Shown here piece by piece: positions 58,895-64,000 of a stretch of 64,000 nucleotides of DNA. The DNA lies in NCBI GenBank assembly GCA_025642065.1, contig JAODUP010000487.1, forward strand, positions 285,001 to 349,000. Reading direction: 5' to 3'. The position numbers and the translations under genes are program-made. The notes beneath the pieces are model-generated. The model saw nothing but the letters and a program-made list of their open reading frames with translations. It was not told where the DNA came from and did not search any database. Positions within the stretch are counted from its first letter, which is position 1, and every line of letters begins with the position of its first letter. The stretch comes from Paralvinella palmiformis (lineage: Eukaryota; Annelida; Polychaeta; Terebellida; Alvinellidae).

Positions 58895-59594
58895 CTGTGT
58901 GTTTACTATTACTCGTTTTTATACAAGGTATGTAAATGGGACAAGCATGAGTAGCAACAGCAATAAGAATAACAACAACAGTGGCAACAACAGCAACCGA
59001 TAGAAAGAGGTTATGGGGTACGGTCAGAAAAATCAAGGAACCTCCCCCCACCCACCCACCGTAAGAAGCTCAATAATGAACAAAGAAAAGACAGATAAGA
59101 AATCAATTAATTACCTCGGAACTGATAAAACAGGATCTTATTAATCAGATTAATTCTGGATTAGATACTTCATCCGGAACGGGGGGAGAGGGGAATGTCT
59201 CTTTTGGTTGGAGAAATTAAACGATCCTTCATTTTCCGGTCAAAAAATGTCATCTCTACAGATAATGCAATCGCAACATCGATAGTTGAAGATGATGGAA
59301 CGAAGACAACGAAGATGATGTGTTAAGGTCCGTGGTACCACTTTGCGTAAAACCCGACTTCCCCAGCCTGATACTCCCCCCCCCCCTTCCTGGGATGCCA
59401 TCCATCAGACAAGGGCTGTGACACAGTACCTAGTGGGATTATTACCTTGTAGCGACATCGCCCATATTTATACTGTCGACGAGGTCGTCCTTCCTGTTGG
59501 CAGCCGGAGACGGGATGACGATCCAGACCTTCTGGCTCCCATCTCCGCCGGCGTCCGTGGATCCGGCTTCAGTATCCATGGCACTAGTTCCCAT
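31775..59594 (-). CDS. MME-like: neprilysin-like M13 zinc metallopeptidase, 22 coding exons
   Basis: Type II membrane endopeptidase that cleaves peptide hormones and neuropeptides outside the cell. About 787 residues: cytoplasmic tail 1-66, hydrophobic anchor about 67-91, then the M13 ectodomain. Key sites: NAFY (Asn580 region, substrate backbone binding), zinc motif HEITH (His621, Glu622, His625), GENIADNGG (third ligand Glu683 and Asp687), HSPGRFR (His749) and the terminal C-x-V-W. Numbers after about 540 depend on one uncertain exon edge. Sequons NVS, NMT and NYT are present. Length fits neprilysin (about 750) and ECE (about 770). VVYAP and KALYGT lean to neprilysin, [11 protein letters not shown] is shared with ECE. 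The start has an in-frame TAG eight codons upstream. Exon 14 lacks a visible AG acceptor. Confidence 0.93.
32755..32831 (-). CDS. MME-like: peptidase exon 21: catalytic His
   Basis: Encodes [20 protein letters not shown] and SPGRF; the HSPGRFR His stabilises the transition state in the family. Donor GTAGGA. Confidence 0.94.
32956..33054 (-). CDS. MME-like: peptidase exon 20
   Basis: Encodes [20 protein letters not shown] and [14 protein letters not shown] and QLFF-x-NFAQ are conserved. Acceptor TTTAACAG; donor GTACTT. Confidence 0.95.
33390..33455 (-). CDS. MME-like: peptidase exon 19: third zinc ligand
   Basis: Encodes [20 protein letters not shown]. Glu of GENIAD is the third zinc ligand and Asp supports catalysis. 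Phase 0, donor GTAAGA. Confidence 0.96.
33715..33845 (-). CDS. MME-like: peptidase exon 18
   Basis: Encodes [20 protein letters not shown] and [20 protein letters not shown], with a conserved DKDG-x-L-x-x-WW block and an NYT sequon. Donor GTAAGT. Confidence 0.95.
34393..34434. repeat. (TA)n microsatellite
   Basis: About 20 TA units in the intron between peptidase exons 18 and 17, next to CA-rich sequence (34262-34360). Confidence 0.9.
34593..34660 (-). CDS. MME-like: peptidase exon 17: HExxH zinc site
   Basis: Encodes [20 protein letters not shown]: two zinc-binding His and the catalytic Glu are intact, followed by the conserved FDD. The preceding intron (34661-35976) is almost wholly repeat. 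Confidence 0.97.
34729..35202. repeat. compound (CA)n/(TA)n repeat, 27-bp period
   Basis: In the intron between peptidase exons 17 and 16. About ten copies of a 27-bp unit of the form CATACACACACATACACACATATATAT (unit given by type, alternating with a CATACATA variant), then irregular CATA runs and (AT)n at 35168-35202. It opens very long frames on both strands that are not genes. Confidence 0.93.
35225..35738. repeat. 31-bp minisatellite, about 16 copies
   Basis: Unit core AACATATGGGAGAGTTGATAG followed by (AC)n; copies vary at TATAGG/TATGGG and in the CA count. It directly follows the CA/TA compound repeat. Because 31 is not a multiple of 3, the same protein-like strings recur in all frames, which explains the overlapping open frames there. 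Confidence 0.93.
35841..35966. repeat. MME-like: (GT)n, (CA)n and (GA)n cluster beside exon 16
   Basis: Three adjacent dinucleotide tracts. The (GA)n (minus-strand CT) lies within about ten bases of the exon 16 donor. Confidence 0.9.
35977..36028 (-). CDS. MME-like: peptidase exon 16
   Basis: Encodes [16 protein letters not shown] with split codons at both ends; FPAGI-x-QPPF is invariant. Acceptor TTTTTCAG. The donor GTAAGT is followed within a few bases by a (CT)n tract. Confidence 0.94.
36751..36809 (-). CDS. MME-like: peptidase exon 15: NAFY substrate-binding motif
   Basis: Encodes [19 protein letters not shown]. Asn-Ala in NAFY binds the substrate main chain in M13 enzymes. Acceptor TTACAG, donor GTAAGT. 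Confidence 0.95.
36979..37073 (-). CDS. MME-like: peptidase exon 14, 5' edge uncertain
   Basis: Encodes [20 protein letters not shown] then LRKPVDKTE; the frame agrees with exon 15 and aligns with the neprilysin NI-x-x-NL...LKKLR-x-xVDK-x-EW region. The expected start is around 37070-37075, exactly where a (CT)n(AT)n microsatellite begins, and no AG exists there. The only nearby AG (TTCAG before 37027) would shift the frame and give an early stop. Donor GTAAAC. Confidence 0.7.
37074..37139. repeat. MME-like: (AT)n(AG)n microsatellite at the 5' edge of peptidase exon 14
   Basis: On the gene strand this is (CT)n followed by (AT)n and then coding sequence, so the repeat occupies the polypyrimidine tract and the acceptor position. 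Confidence 0.93.
37254..37331 (-). CDS. MME-like: peptidase exon 13
   Basis: Encodes [20 protein letters not shown] and DMDYEG. K-x-x-IGYPD-x-I is invariant in the family. Ends on a codon boundary at donor GTCAGT. Confidence 0.93.
37459..37557 (-). CDS. MME-like: peptidase exon 12
   Basis: Encodes [20 protein letters not shown] and [13 protein letters not shown]. The acceptor is ACTTTAAG; the nearer CCTTAG would break the frame. Donor GTTAGT. Confidence 0.93.
38220..38612. repeat. 34-bp minisatellite, about 11.5 copies
   Basis: Unit CGTCCGTTTTAATGTCACGT plus ACGGTTACAATCAT, with point variants such as CGTCTG, TTACAT and TTAGCG. It lies in the intron between peptidase exons 12 and 11, after an (AT)n tract at 38081-38114. 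Confidence 0.94.
38824..39127 (+). repeat. SINE family B, 5'-truncated
   Basis: Lacks the tRNA-like head and begins at GGTCGAAACTTTTCCAG. About 90% alike the array copies by eye, ending in (AAAC)n. It lies in the same intron as the 34-bp minisatellite, opposite to the gene, and shows that family B is dispersed rather than confined to the array. Confidence 0.85.
40033..40161 (-). CDS. MME-like: peptidase exon 11
   Basis: Encodes [20 protein letters not shown] and [21 protein letters not shown]-x-x-C-x-x-YVN and AVGR-x-(F/Y)V are conserved M13 motifs. Phase 0, donor GTAAGT. Confidence 0.95.
40499..40592 (-). CDS. MME-like: peptidase exon 10 with two in-frame donors
   Basis: Encodes [20 protein letters not shown] then [11 protein letters not shown], using donor GTACGT after 40499. 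The length of the following KALYGT junction matches neprilysin only with this donor. A stronger-looking donor GTAAGA after 40520 would drop seven residues in frame. Confidence 0.85.
41016..41135. repeat. (AT)n and (AAT)n microsatellites
   Basis: (AT)n at 41016-41051 and (AAT)n at about 41117-41136 within the intron between peptidase exons 10 and 9. Confidence 0.85.
41649..41785 (-). CDS. MME-like: peptidase exon 9
   Basis: Encodes [20 protein letters not shown] and [19 protein letters not shown]. Two N-glycosylation sequons (NVS, NMT). VVYAP is neprilysin-like. Ends with two bases of Arg before donor GTGAGC. Confidence 0.93.
42369..42455 (-). CDS. MME-like: peptidase exon 8
   Basis: Encodes [20 protein letters not shown] and RELYDNITD, the I-x-x-PEEDRR-x-x-x-x-IYH block. 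Donor GTAAGT. Confidence 0.93.
42553..42738 (-). repeat. SINE family A flanked by (TG)n on both sides
   Basis: Family A copy in the intron between peptidase exons 8 and 7. (TG)n ends at its left edge and a longer (TG)n begins at its right edge, consistent with insertion into an existing microsatellite. Confidence 0.82.
42741..42912. repeat. (TG)n then (GATA)n microsatellites
   Basis: About 44 TG units (42741-42829) followed by about 15 GATA units (42849-42910). Confidence 0.95.
43027..43206 (-). CDS. MME-like: peptidase exon 7
   Basis: Encodes [20 protein letters not shown] then [29 protein letters not shown] is invariant in neprilysin and ECE. Phase 0 on both sides. Confidence 0.95.
43367..43569 (-). 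CDS. MME-like: peptidase exon 6
   Basis: Encodes [20 protein letters not shown] and [20 protein letters not shown], matching the M13 region with conserved GGWP and DDKNS. Donor GTAAGT. Confidence 0.94.
44055..44138 (-). CDS. MME-like: peptidase exon 5
   Basis: Encodes [20 protein letters not shown] and YSSCLNM, the helix with the conserved YxSC motif. Acceptor CTTTCCAG, donor GTAAGT. Confidence 0.92.
44674..44746. repeat. (GAGT)n microsatellite
   Basis: Imperfect then perfect GAGT units in the intron between peptidase exons 5 and 4. Confidence 0.9.
44985..45146 (-). CDS. MME-like: peptidase exon 4: ectodomain start
   Basis: Encodes [16 protein letters not shown] and [17 protein letters not shown], the signature M13 N-terminal block (DPC-x-DF-x-x-xACG-x-W). 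Donor GTGAGT. Confidence 0.95.
45990..46058 (+). repeat. ancient SINE A fragment
   Basis: GACTTTCGGTTGGCCTCATT and GGAGATCGTTCGGCCCAT retain the family A body with many changes. Head and tail are lost. Confidence 0.5.
46451..46522 (-). CDS. MME-like: peptidase exon 3: juxtamembrane stalk
   Basis: Encodes [19 protein letters not shown]. The paired Cys open the ectodomain (VC-x-T-x-x-C in M13 enzymes). Acceptor ATCTTCCAG, donor GTAAGA. Confidence 0.9.
47095..47210. repeat. (AT)n(GT)n and GTGC-rich compound microsatellite
   Basis: In the intron between peptidase exons 3 and 2. (AT)n, then (GT)n, then GTGC/GTAC variants. Confidence 0.9.
47985..48399. repeat. (CAA)n and (AAT)n tracts
   Basis: (CAA)n with CAATAA interruptions at 47985-48052 and (AAT)n at 48352-48399. 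The second is probably the tail of the SINE-like element at 48400-48545. Confidence 0.88.
48400..48545 (-). repeat. tRNA-derived SINE-like element, family D
   Basis: On the minus strand a B-box-like GAGGTTCGAATCCCGGC is followed by about 110 bp and a long (ATT)n tail. The A-box region is weak and the tRNA stem does not close, so it is not a functional tRNA gene. Confidence 0.5.
49291..49446. repeat. (AT)n(GT)n microsatellite
   Basis: About 17 AT units followed by roughly 60 GT units with minor breaks, abutting a SINE A copy. Confidence 0.95.
49466..49640 (-). repeat. SINE family A beside a (GT)n tract
   Basis: Reverse-oriented copy with intact GTTCGAATCTCGGCGTGG on its own strand. Its simple-repeat tail borders the (GT)n tract. 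Confidence 0.82.
49700..50099. repeat. (GT)n(AT)n and (CA)n(TA)n tracts
   Basis: Compound tracts at 49700-49744 and 50048-50099, with ordinary AT-rich intron sequence between them. Confidence 0.85.
50940..51025 (+). repeat. possible SINE family C remnant
   Basis: GCAAACCTCCAAGTCGGTGTTCGG followed by ACCTGTGTTTGTG resembles the head and early body of the 53514-53705 copy. Diverged and truncated. Confidence 0.4.
51499..51641 (-). CDS. MME-like: peptidase exon 2: transmembrane anchor
   Basis: Encodes [13 protein letters not shown] followed by about 24 hydrophobic residues and AIRIASSS. Basic residues before the helix predict cytoplasmic N-terminus and type II topology, as in neprilysin and ECE. 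Donor GTAAGT. Confidence 0.9.
51876..51938. repeat. (AT)n(AG)n microsatellite upstream of peptidase exon 2
   Basis: Same (CT)n(AT)n order on the gene strand as at exon 14, but about 240 bp away from the acceptor. Confidence 0.9.
53514..53705 (-). repeat. SINE family C with target-site duplication
   Basis: Minus-strand head GTTGTTAGAGTACTGCG and GTGGGTTCGAATCCTAC (good B box), body, then (AAC)n tail. AAATGAACT occurs on both sides. Confidence 0.75.
54807..54907 (-). CDS. MME-like: peptidase exon 1b: alternative cytoplasmic tail
   Basis: Start codon at 54907-54905, with an in-frame TGA ten codons upstream. It encodes 33 residues beginning [20 protein letters not shown] and ending EIK, then AG before donor GTATTT. 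Its exit phase and last two bases equal those of exon 1a, so it would splice in frame to exon 2. It sits at the edge of the most CpG-rich stretch of the gene. No transcript evidence is available here. Confidence 0.6.
54890..55720 (-). promoter_or_regulatory. MME-like: CpG-rich candidate promoter for exon 1b
   Basis: Dense CpG (runs such as GGCCGCGCGAGTCCGCGC near 54950) upstream of the exon 1b start codon, in a genome otherwise AT-rich and CpG-poor. It also contains GACG/GACA repeats (55163-55202) and a CTAT/AGCT tract (55388-55490). Promoter role is inferred from composition and position only. Confidence 0.4.
56090..57510. repeat. cluster of short microsatellites
   Basis: (ATT)n at 56095-56113, (CA)n at 56186-56225, (GT)n at 56430-56450, (AT)n at 56499-56527 and 57007-57026, and (GA)n at 57477-57503, all inside the first intron of the peptidase gene. 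No exon seen. Confidence 0.8.
57290..57450 (+). repeat. diverged SINE family A
   Basis: GGGTTCAAATCCTAGCATATG, TCATCTTTCAATTCGGCTCG and CCCATTTACAAACC follow the family A layout at low identity. An old copy. Confidence 0.55.
59446..59594 (-). CDS. MME-like: peptidase exon 1a: cytoplasmic tail, isoform a
   Basis: Start codon at 59594-59592 is preceded in frame by a stop. It encodes 49 residues beginning [20 protein letters not shown] and ends with AG before donor GTAATA. The two leftover bases fit the single C that opens exon 2. Confidence 0.75.
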
Positions 59595-59850
59595 AGTAAC
59601 CGCTGGCGGTAGGCGCTAATCGACCGATCGAGGGGCTTCGGCTTCGTTCCAAGGTAGCTCATCCCCTCCGGTGATGACGCTAGAGGACGGCAGTAGCTAC
59701 AGGGGCAGCCGGTAGATGTCGACGGGGTAGTGGCTGTTGGTGATGATGATGATGATGATGATTTCGTGGTGGTGGTGATGATGGTGGAGGGCAAGTTAAG
59801 ACAGATCGTCGGGGCGCCTGCGGAGGGTCGGGCGAGGGTCAATCCATAGA
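59595..59850 (-). promoter_or_regulatory. MME-like: 5'UTR/promoter region of peptidase exon 1a
   Basis: GC-rich sequence immediately upstream of the exon 1a start codon, containing (GAT)n and (GGT)n triplets (59739-59790). An overlapping minus-strand frame from 59842 to 59468 is probably untranslated leader made open by the triplet repeat. No core promoter motif could be assigned. Confidence 0.35.
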
Positions 59851-62800
59851 ATCAACAGGTTCGGATCCGCCTGCGAGTGAAGCTTATCGCCAGCATACCG
59901 GGCACCGATTAACACCGAATTCGCACCAAACAATCGTCAGAGGGCGTGACGGTTGTTTTTTTCATCCGCTGCGGGTGCTCTTCCGGCGATAGCGAAACAG
60001 ACCGGTAAATCGGGATCTTAGGGAAACAATGAACGCCCAGTTGGAGATGCGCAGCAACAGGTTGTCTTATTCGTTTAATCGCTGTCAGAAAAAAAAATAG
60101 CACAAAGAAAACTGCATCACGTCTGTCTCGTTCCTTCATTCGCTCGTTCGTTTGTTTACTTGTTGCTTCAGCCATCAATTAAATCGTTCTTTTGTTAATT
60201 AATTCATCAGAGGAAGGGTTTAGATGAAACACGCGCGCGCGCACACACACACACACATATATATATATATAGTTGTTCTCCCATACTGATATAGTCATTA
60301 GGGAGTACCGACCGTTTATAAACAACACAAAAGACACCGAGAAGTCGTCCTTATGTTCCTACATCCCTCCAGAAACTCGGTATTGACATCAATTTGTCAT
60401 CGGAAGCGACCAAATGAGTTGGAAGCGATTAGTCTATCGTCTATTTAGGTAACGTTCTAATTTGTTTGTTTGGTTAGCATCTCTCTCGCCCGCAACAGGT
60501 GTCACTTCTCCGCCGGAGGAGAGAACGGTATCCGGGACCTCGTAAACACGCCGGGAAGCCCTCTAGCGGCAGATAGAAACATAAACAGAATCGAGGCTGG
60601 GCATTTGGTTACCACAAGTAGGAAGGCTGCTTTAGAAGAGATTAAGTTAACTGGTTAAAACGAAACACCGGATTCTCCGCTATCGGCTTGGTCTGATAAA
60701 GGGAAGCGGAACAGTAACAAAACGGCATTCTTTTGACCTCAGAATTGGCTGATAATTGAAATTAATCTCCGAAGAACGAAAACCTCGGTGTTGACTTTCG
60801 GAAGGGCAGCCGCTGCGTAGGTCGTTAACGTCACGATGTGTTCGCTAGGTGGAGGTCTATGAGGTGGCCGAGGAGGGAGGTTGGGGGGGGGGATGTATCC
60901 TGCTGGTTATCTGAGGAATGTCGCCGATAAGAGCGATCGCTCTCTAGGAGTAGATACGTCCGACTTGGCCAATATACGAGCCCGTCTTATTCTGAAGGAC
61001 GTGAAATTAGATATCGGCAAGCATTGATAACGCCATCAGTGGGTGTTTTCCATCAAAATGACAACTGTTGCCCTCTGTATCTTTCTCTGTGTGTGCGTGT
61101 GCGTGTAGGTGTGAGTTCCAATACCCACTTTGATGAAAAAGACTCGCGTTCGCTGTGCGTGTGAAAGTCTATAAACAGGGATGCTTCGGAGACTGGCATT
61201 GTCTTTTTTCTCTGTCAGTAGTTGTTTCCAGAAAATGAAATTGTTTGTCTAGTTCACAAAACTCTACAATGAAAGATGGCGCCGATATTATTCCATCTTC
61301 GCTCAAATAATATCGAACCATGATGAATATCAGACGCCATCAAACAGACTCCGGTGTGTTATTATACCAGGACGAAAATTATGTCGTACACGAAAAGAAC
61401 CCAAACATTAGAAACACGATTTTGATTTATCCCCAGAGACGACCAGATTAGCCCGGGAAGATGTATTCATGAAGGCATTGCTTTGAACGGTTTTCTCTTC
61501 GAGATTGTCCATCCTGCCGCCGCCCAAAGAAGATCCCGACTAATAAAAATTCGGCGGGCCCACCAAAAAAACAAGATGAACCCTTATCGTGCCGGGACAG
61601 ACGACAGCGAGGAAATCTCGCTGTCGTGACAACGGAATATTACATTTGACGAAGGATGTGAGAAAACCACAAAACATCCCCGACAAGAATCACTTCACCG
61701 CTCGTCTCCAATCAGCCCCGGAATACCAGCTCATAAAAAAAAAAACATTACGGCCAACGGACAGGGCCGAAGAACGCTTAAGTCGCGAGGCGGACGCGCT
61801 GGCTCAAAGTGGTCGAACATCAACCGATTCCGTAAACCGGTGGGACATCAAAGGACGTAACGTCACGACATTTCGTCGAAGCTTCGGAATCCATCGGCTT
61901 CCGGTCTGATTCGCCACCGCCCCAAACATTCTCGGGCCGTTTCTTCGTCCCCGGAAAGATGGCTGACGGTTTTGCGGCACGGCAAAGACCGATATTATAT
62001 TGGCCGATATTTGACGGGTATGAATGGCGCACGACGGGACGGGGGGGGGGGAGATTCTTTCCGCGCTGAAATAGGACGTACGGAGCGGGCTAATAACACG
62101 CTTTATACTTGAGATATCTTCATTGTCATGAAATCTTCCAGTTTATTGGCCCGGAATAATCGTGATGGATCCCGCATCGGGTCGCTTGTAGTCGCCTCCG
62201 ATGAATAATGTCCCGACGACGTAGAAATCTGGTCGCATAACAACATCGGAAGCGGTGACCTTTTGCTGCGAGCTTTTCTTAGAAATGGCACGCCAATATC
62301 GTCCCATTAAATATGGCTAAACAGTGCCTCCTATTATTAATTCGCTGCATCGAACGTCGCACCACGTTCGAGTGCAATATTTCCGACTGGTGGCGCCATC
62401 TGGGAGAGGGGGTCGCTGGTAGTTAAATGCGCACAATTCGTCGTCAGTTAACGCGATGCTGTACTGTTGTGTGTGTGTGTGTGTGTGTGTATGTGTGTGT
62501 GTGTGGTTATGCATATATATGATGCCGCTGGAACACCCAAACATCCATAAAAGTCTATATTCCCACAAAGTAATACATTCATAAACCAACATTGATATAA
62601 ATATATACAAATATAAACTTAAACCTACATATAAATTGACGCATCGATAATACGTCTGGGCGACTGAGGTTTACTCGTGAGTGAGTGAGTGAGTGAGTGA
62701 ATGAGTGAGAGGGGGTGTTGATCAGATCGTTGAACGGAATGTTATGTAATCTGTTATAATACGTAGTACTCTGGGTGGATCTTGCATAATGAAATTCTAA

Positions 62801-63460
62801 AATCTTCCACACTTATCGGTGACGATGTTTCGTTGTCCCCGTTCTCAGATATCTTCAACATCTTTAACAACACATACTGGATGAAAGCAATTGGTGAATA
62901 AATGTATTGGGATCTGGAAATGGATCATCCACTTTAGATATCACTGGAACCCATCTGTCGTTTAAATTCACAGTTCGGAAGGGCTTGTGTGTGTGTGTGT
63001 GTGTATGTATGTGGGCGTGTGTGCGTGTGTGTGCGTGCGTGTGTGTGTGTGTGTATGTGTGTGTGTGCTAAATAACTTCAACCCCATTAACAAGTTACTA
63101 TTACTTATACATTAGTTAAAATATTAAAACACTTTTAAAACGGAAACGACGTGACTTTGTTATCTTCGTAATACCAATGGGAGATAAAAGAAGATGTTGA
63201 CGAGATACATACCTTTTAACAACTTATTACGGTACAGATGGCGCCATTTATTTAAATTAAAAAACCTCTTAAGCTGAAATAATATGTCTCTCTCTTATCT
63301 TAGCCAAATAAATTGATATACTGATAGAATATAATTTAAGCCGATTTGTGCCGATTAGACCTTCCATAGTGATATAAACAAAGGAATTTTTGTAAGAAAC
63401 CCCCCCCCACACATTTCCATTGGTTTTTATATCTGAGTTTTATTATTCAGTTACTCGGGG
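59851..63460. other. no gene recognised; microsatellites only
   Basis: Contains GC/CA/TA tracts (60232-60271), (GT)n at 62467-62505 and 62986-63067, and (GAGT)n at 62678-62709. The open frames here show no recognisable domain. Confidence 0.5.
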
Positions 63461-63464
63461 TTTG

Positions 63465-63760
63465 TTCTTCAGTTGCTGTCCCGACTCTCTGGAACTCACT
63501 CCTTGAACACGTTGAGTCATCAAATAGCACAGTTTCTTTCCGTCACCAATTGAAAACTGACCTTTTCAGACTTGCTTATCTCTCCCAAATGTCCACCGCA
63601 TCCGACCATTTGTTGAGAAAATTTGCATCATACCTTGACTACGAGATTGCCCAAACCCTGTACTAGGTGCGCAACTGAGCTCGATTCTTTTCGAGGATAT
63701 TGGGGGTATAGAAGTTTATAATAATAATAATTATTATTATTATTATTATTATTATTATCC
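63465..63760 (+). mobile_element. LINE 3' end (L2/CR1-like) with (ATT)n tail
   Basis: The + frame encodes VAVPTLWNSLLEHVESSNST, SFRHQLKTDLFRLAY, then a stop and a short UTR (GTGCGCAACTGAGCTC) running into (ATA/ATT)n. LWNSL and FR-x-x-LK-x-x-LF-x-x-xY are the standard terminal motifs of L2/CR1 elements. 5'-truncated. Confidence 0.65.
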
Positions 63761-64000
63761 CAAATGGGGGAATTGCGAAACATCGAAATAGGATTTGAAA
63801 TACGGTCAACACCTTTAAATCAGCCGCAATTTATTATCAACAACAGGAGTGAAATGACACTCAGCGGAGTTCGGATGGAAATATTGAAAAAGAATATGCC
63901 TATAAACTGGGCGACGAGTTTCGGTTTATTAGACTTCATAAAAATAAGGGCGAGACTTCGTTGTGGAAGATTTTTGTTGGGTTTAGGAAGAAAGAAGAAA

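Noticed and set aside
62103..62291. Minus-strand 62-codon frame considered as a third peptidase first exon
   Set aside because: Its only nearby GT leaves phase 0, which does not fit exon 2, and no similarity supports it.

Overview
The window is eukaryotic, intron-rich and AT-rich, with very many microsatellites, tRNA-derived SINEs and L2-like LINE pieces. Both intact genes are bilaterian animal families, and the repeats would suit a mollusc or another lophotrochozoan. That placement is inference from family resemblance; nothing in the sequence names a species.

Two multi-exon genes can be reconstructed with agreeing splice phases. (1) On the + strand, 2819-9839, lie the twelve 3'-most coding exons of a novel-type protein kinase C (delta/theta class). 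They encode C1A, C1B, the kinase domain and the C-tail; the N-terminal C2-like domain must lie left of the window. Its 3'UTR probably ends near 12.2 kb. (2) On the - strand, 59594 down to 31775, lies a complete neprilysin-like M13 zinc metallopeptidase of 22 coding exons and about 787 residues: cytoplasmic tail, one membrane anchor and a large extracellular catalytic domain. A second candidate first exon at 54807-54907 has its own start codon and the same exit phase, so the gene probably makes two cytoplasmic-tail isoforms from two promoters. The two genes point tail to tail. They share no pathway that the sequence reveals.

The 12.2-31.3 kb gap between them is a repeat graveyard. It holds a decayed THAP-domain pseudogene (13.75-14.9 kb), a LINE RNase H scrap, an exact-looking three-fold tandem array of a 1.44-kb unit bounded by SINE copies (15.9-20.6 kb), the rest of a reverse-oriented L2-like LINE (to about 22.9 kb) and two further LINE fragments. 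The introns of the peptidase gene hold a 31-bp minisatellite, a 34-bp minisatellite, long CA/TA compound repeats and several SINEs. The right end (59.6-64 kb) has no recognisable gene apart from a LINE 3' fragment near 63.5 kb.

Most interesting observations: the array was apparently generated by unequal recombination between two SINEs; the peptidase has alternative first exons; one peptidase exon apparently lacks a usable AG acceptor beside a (CT)n(AT)n microsatellite; a partial copy of a PKC kinase exon sits in a later PKC intron; and the PKC C1B domain has Tyr where novel PKCs usually have Trp. I found no bacterial-type system, CRISPR array or convincing tRNA gene.
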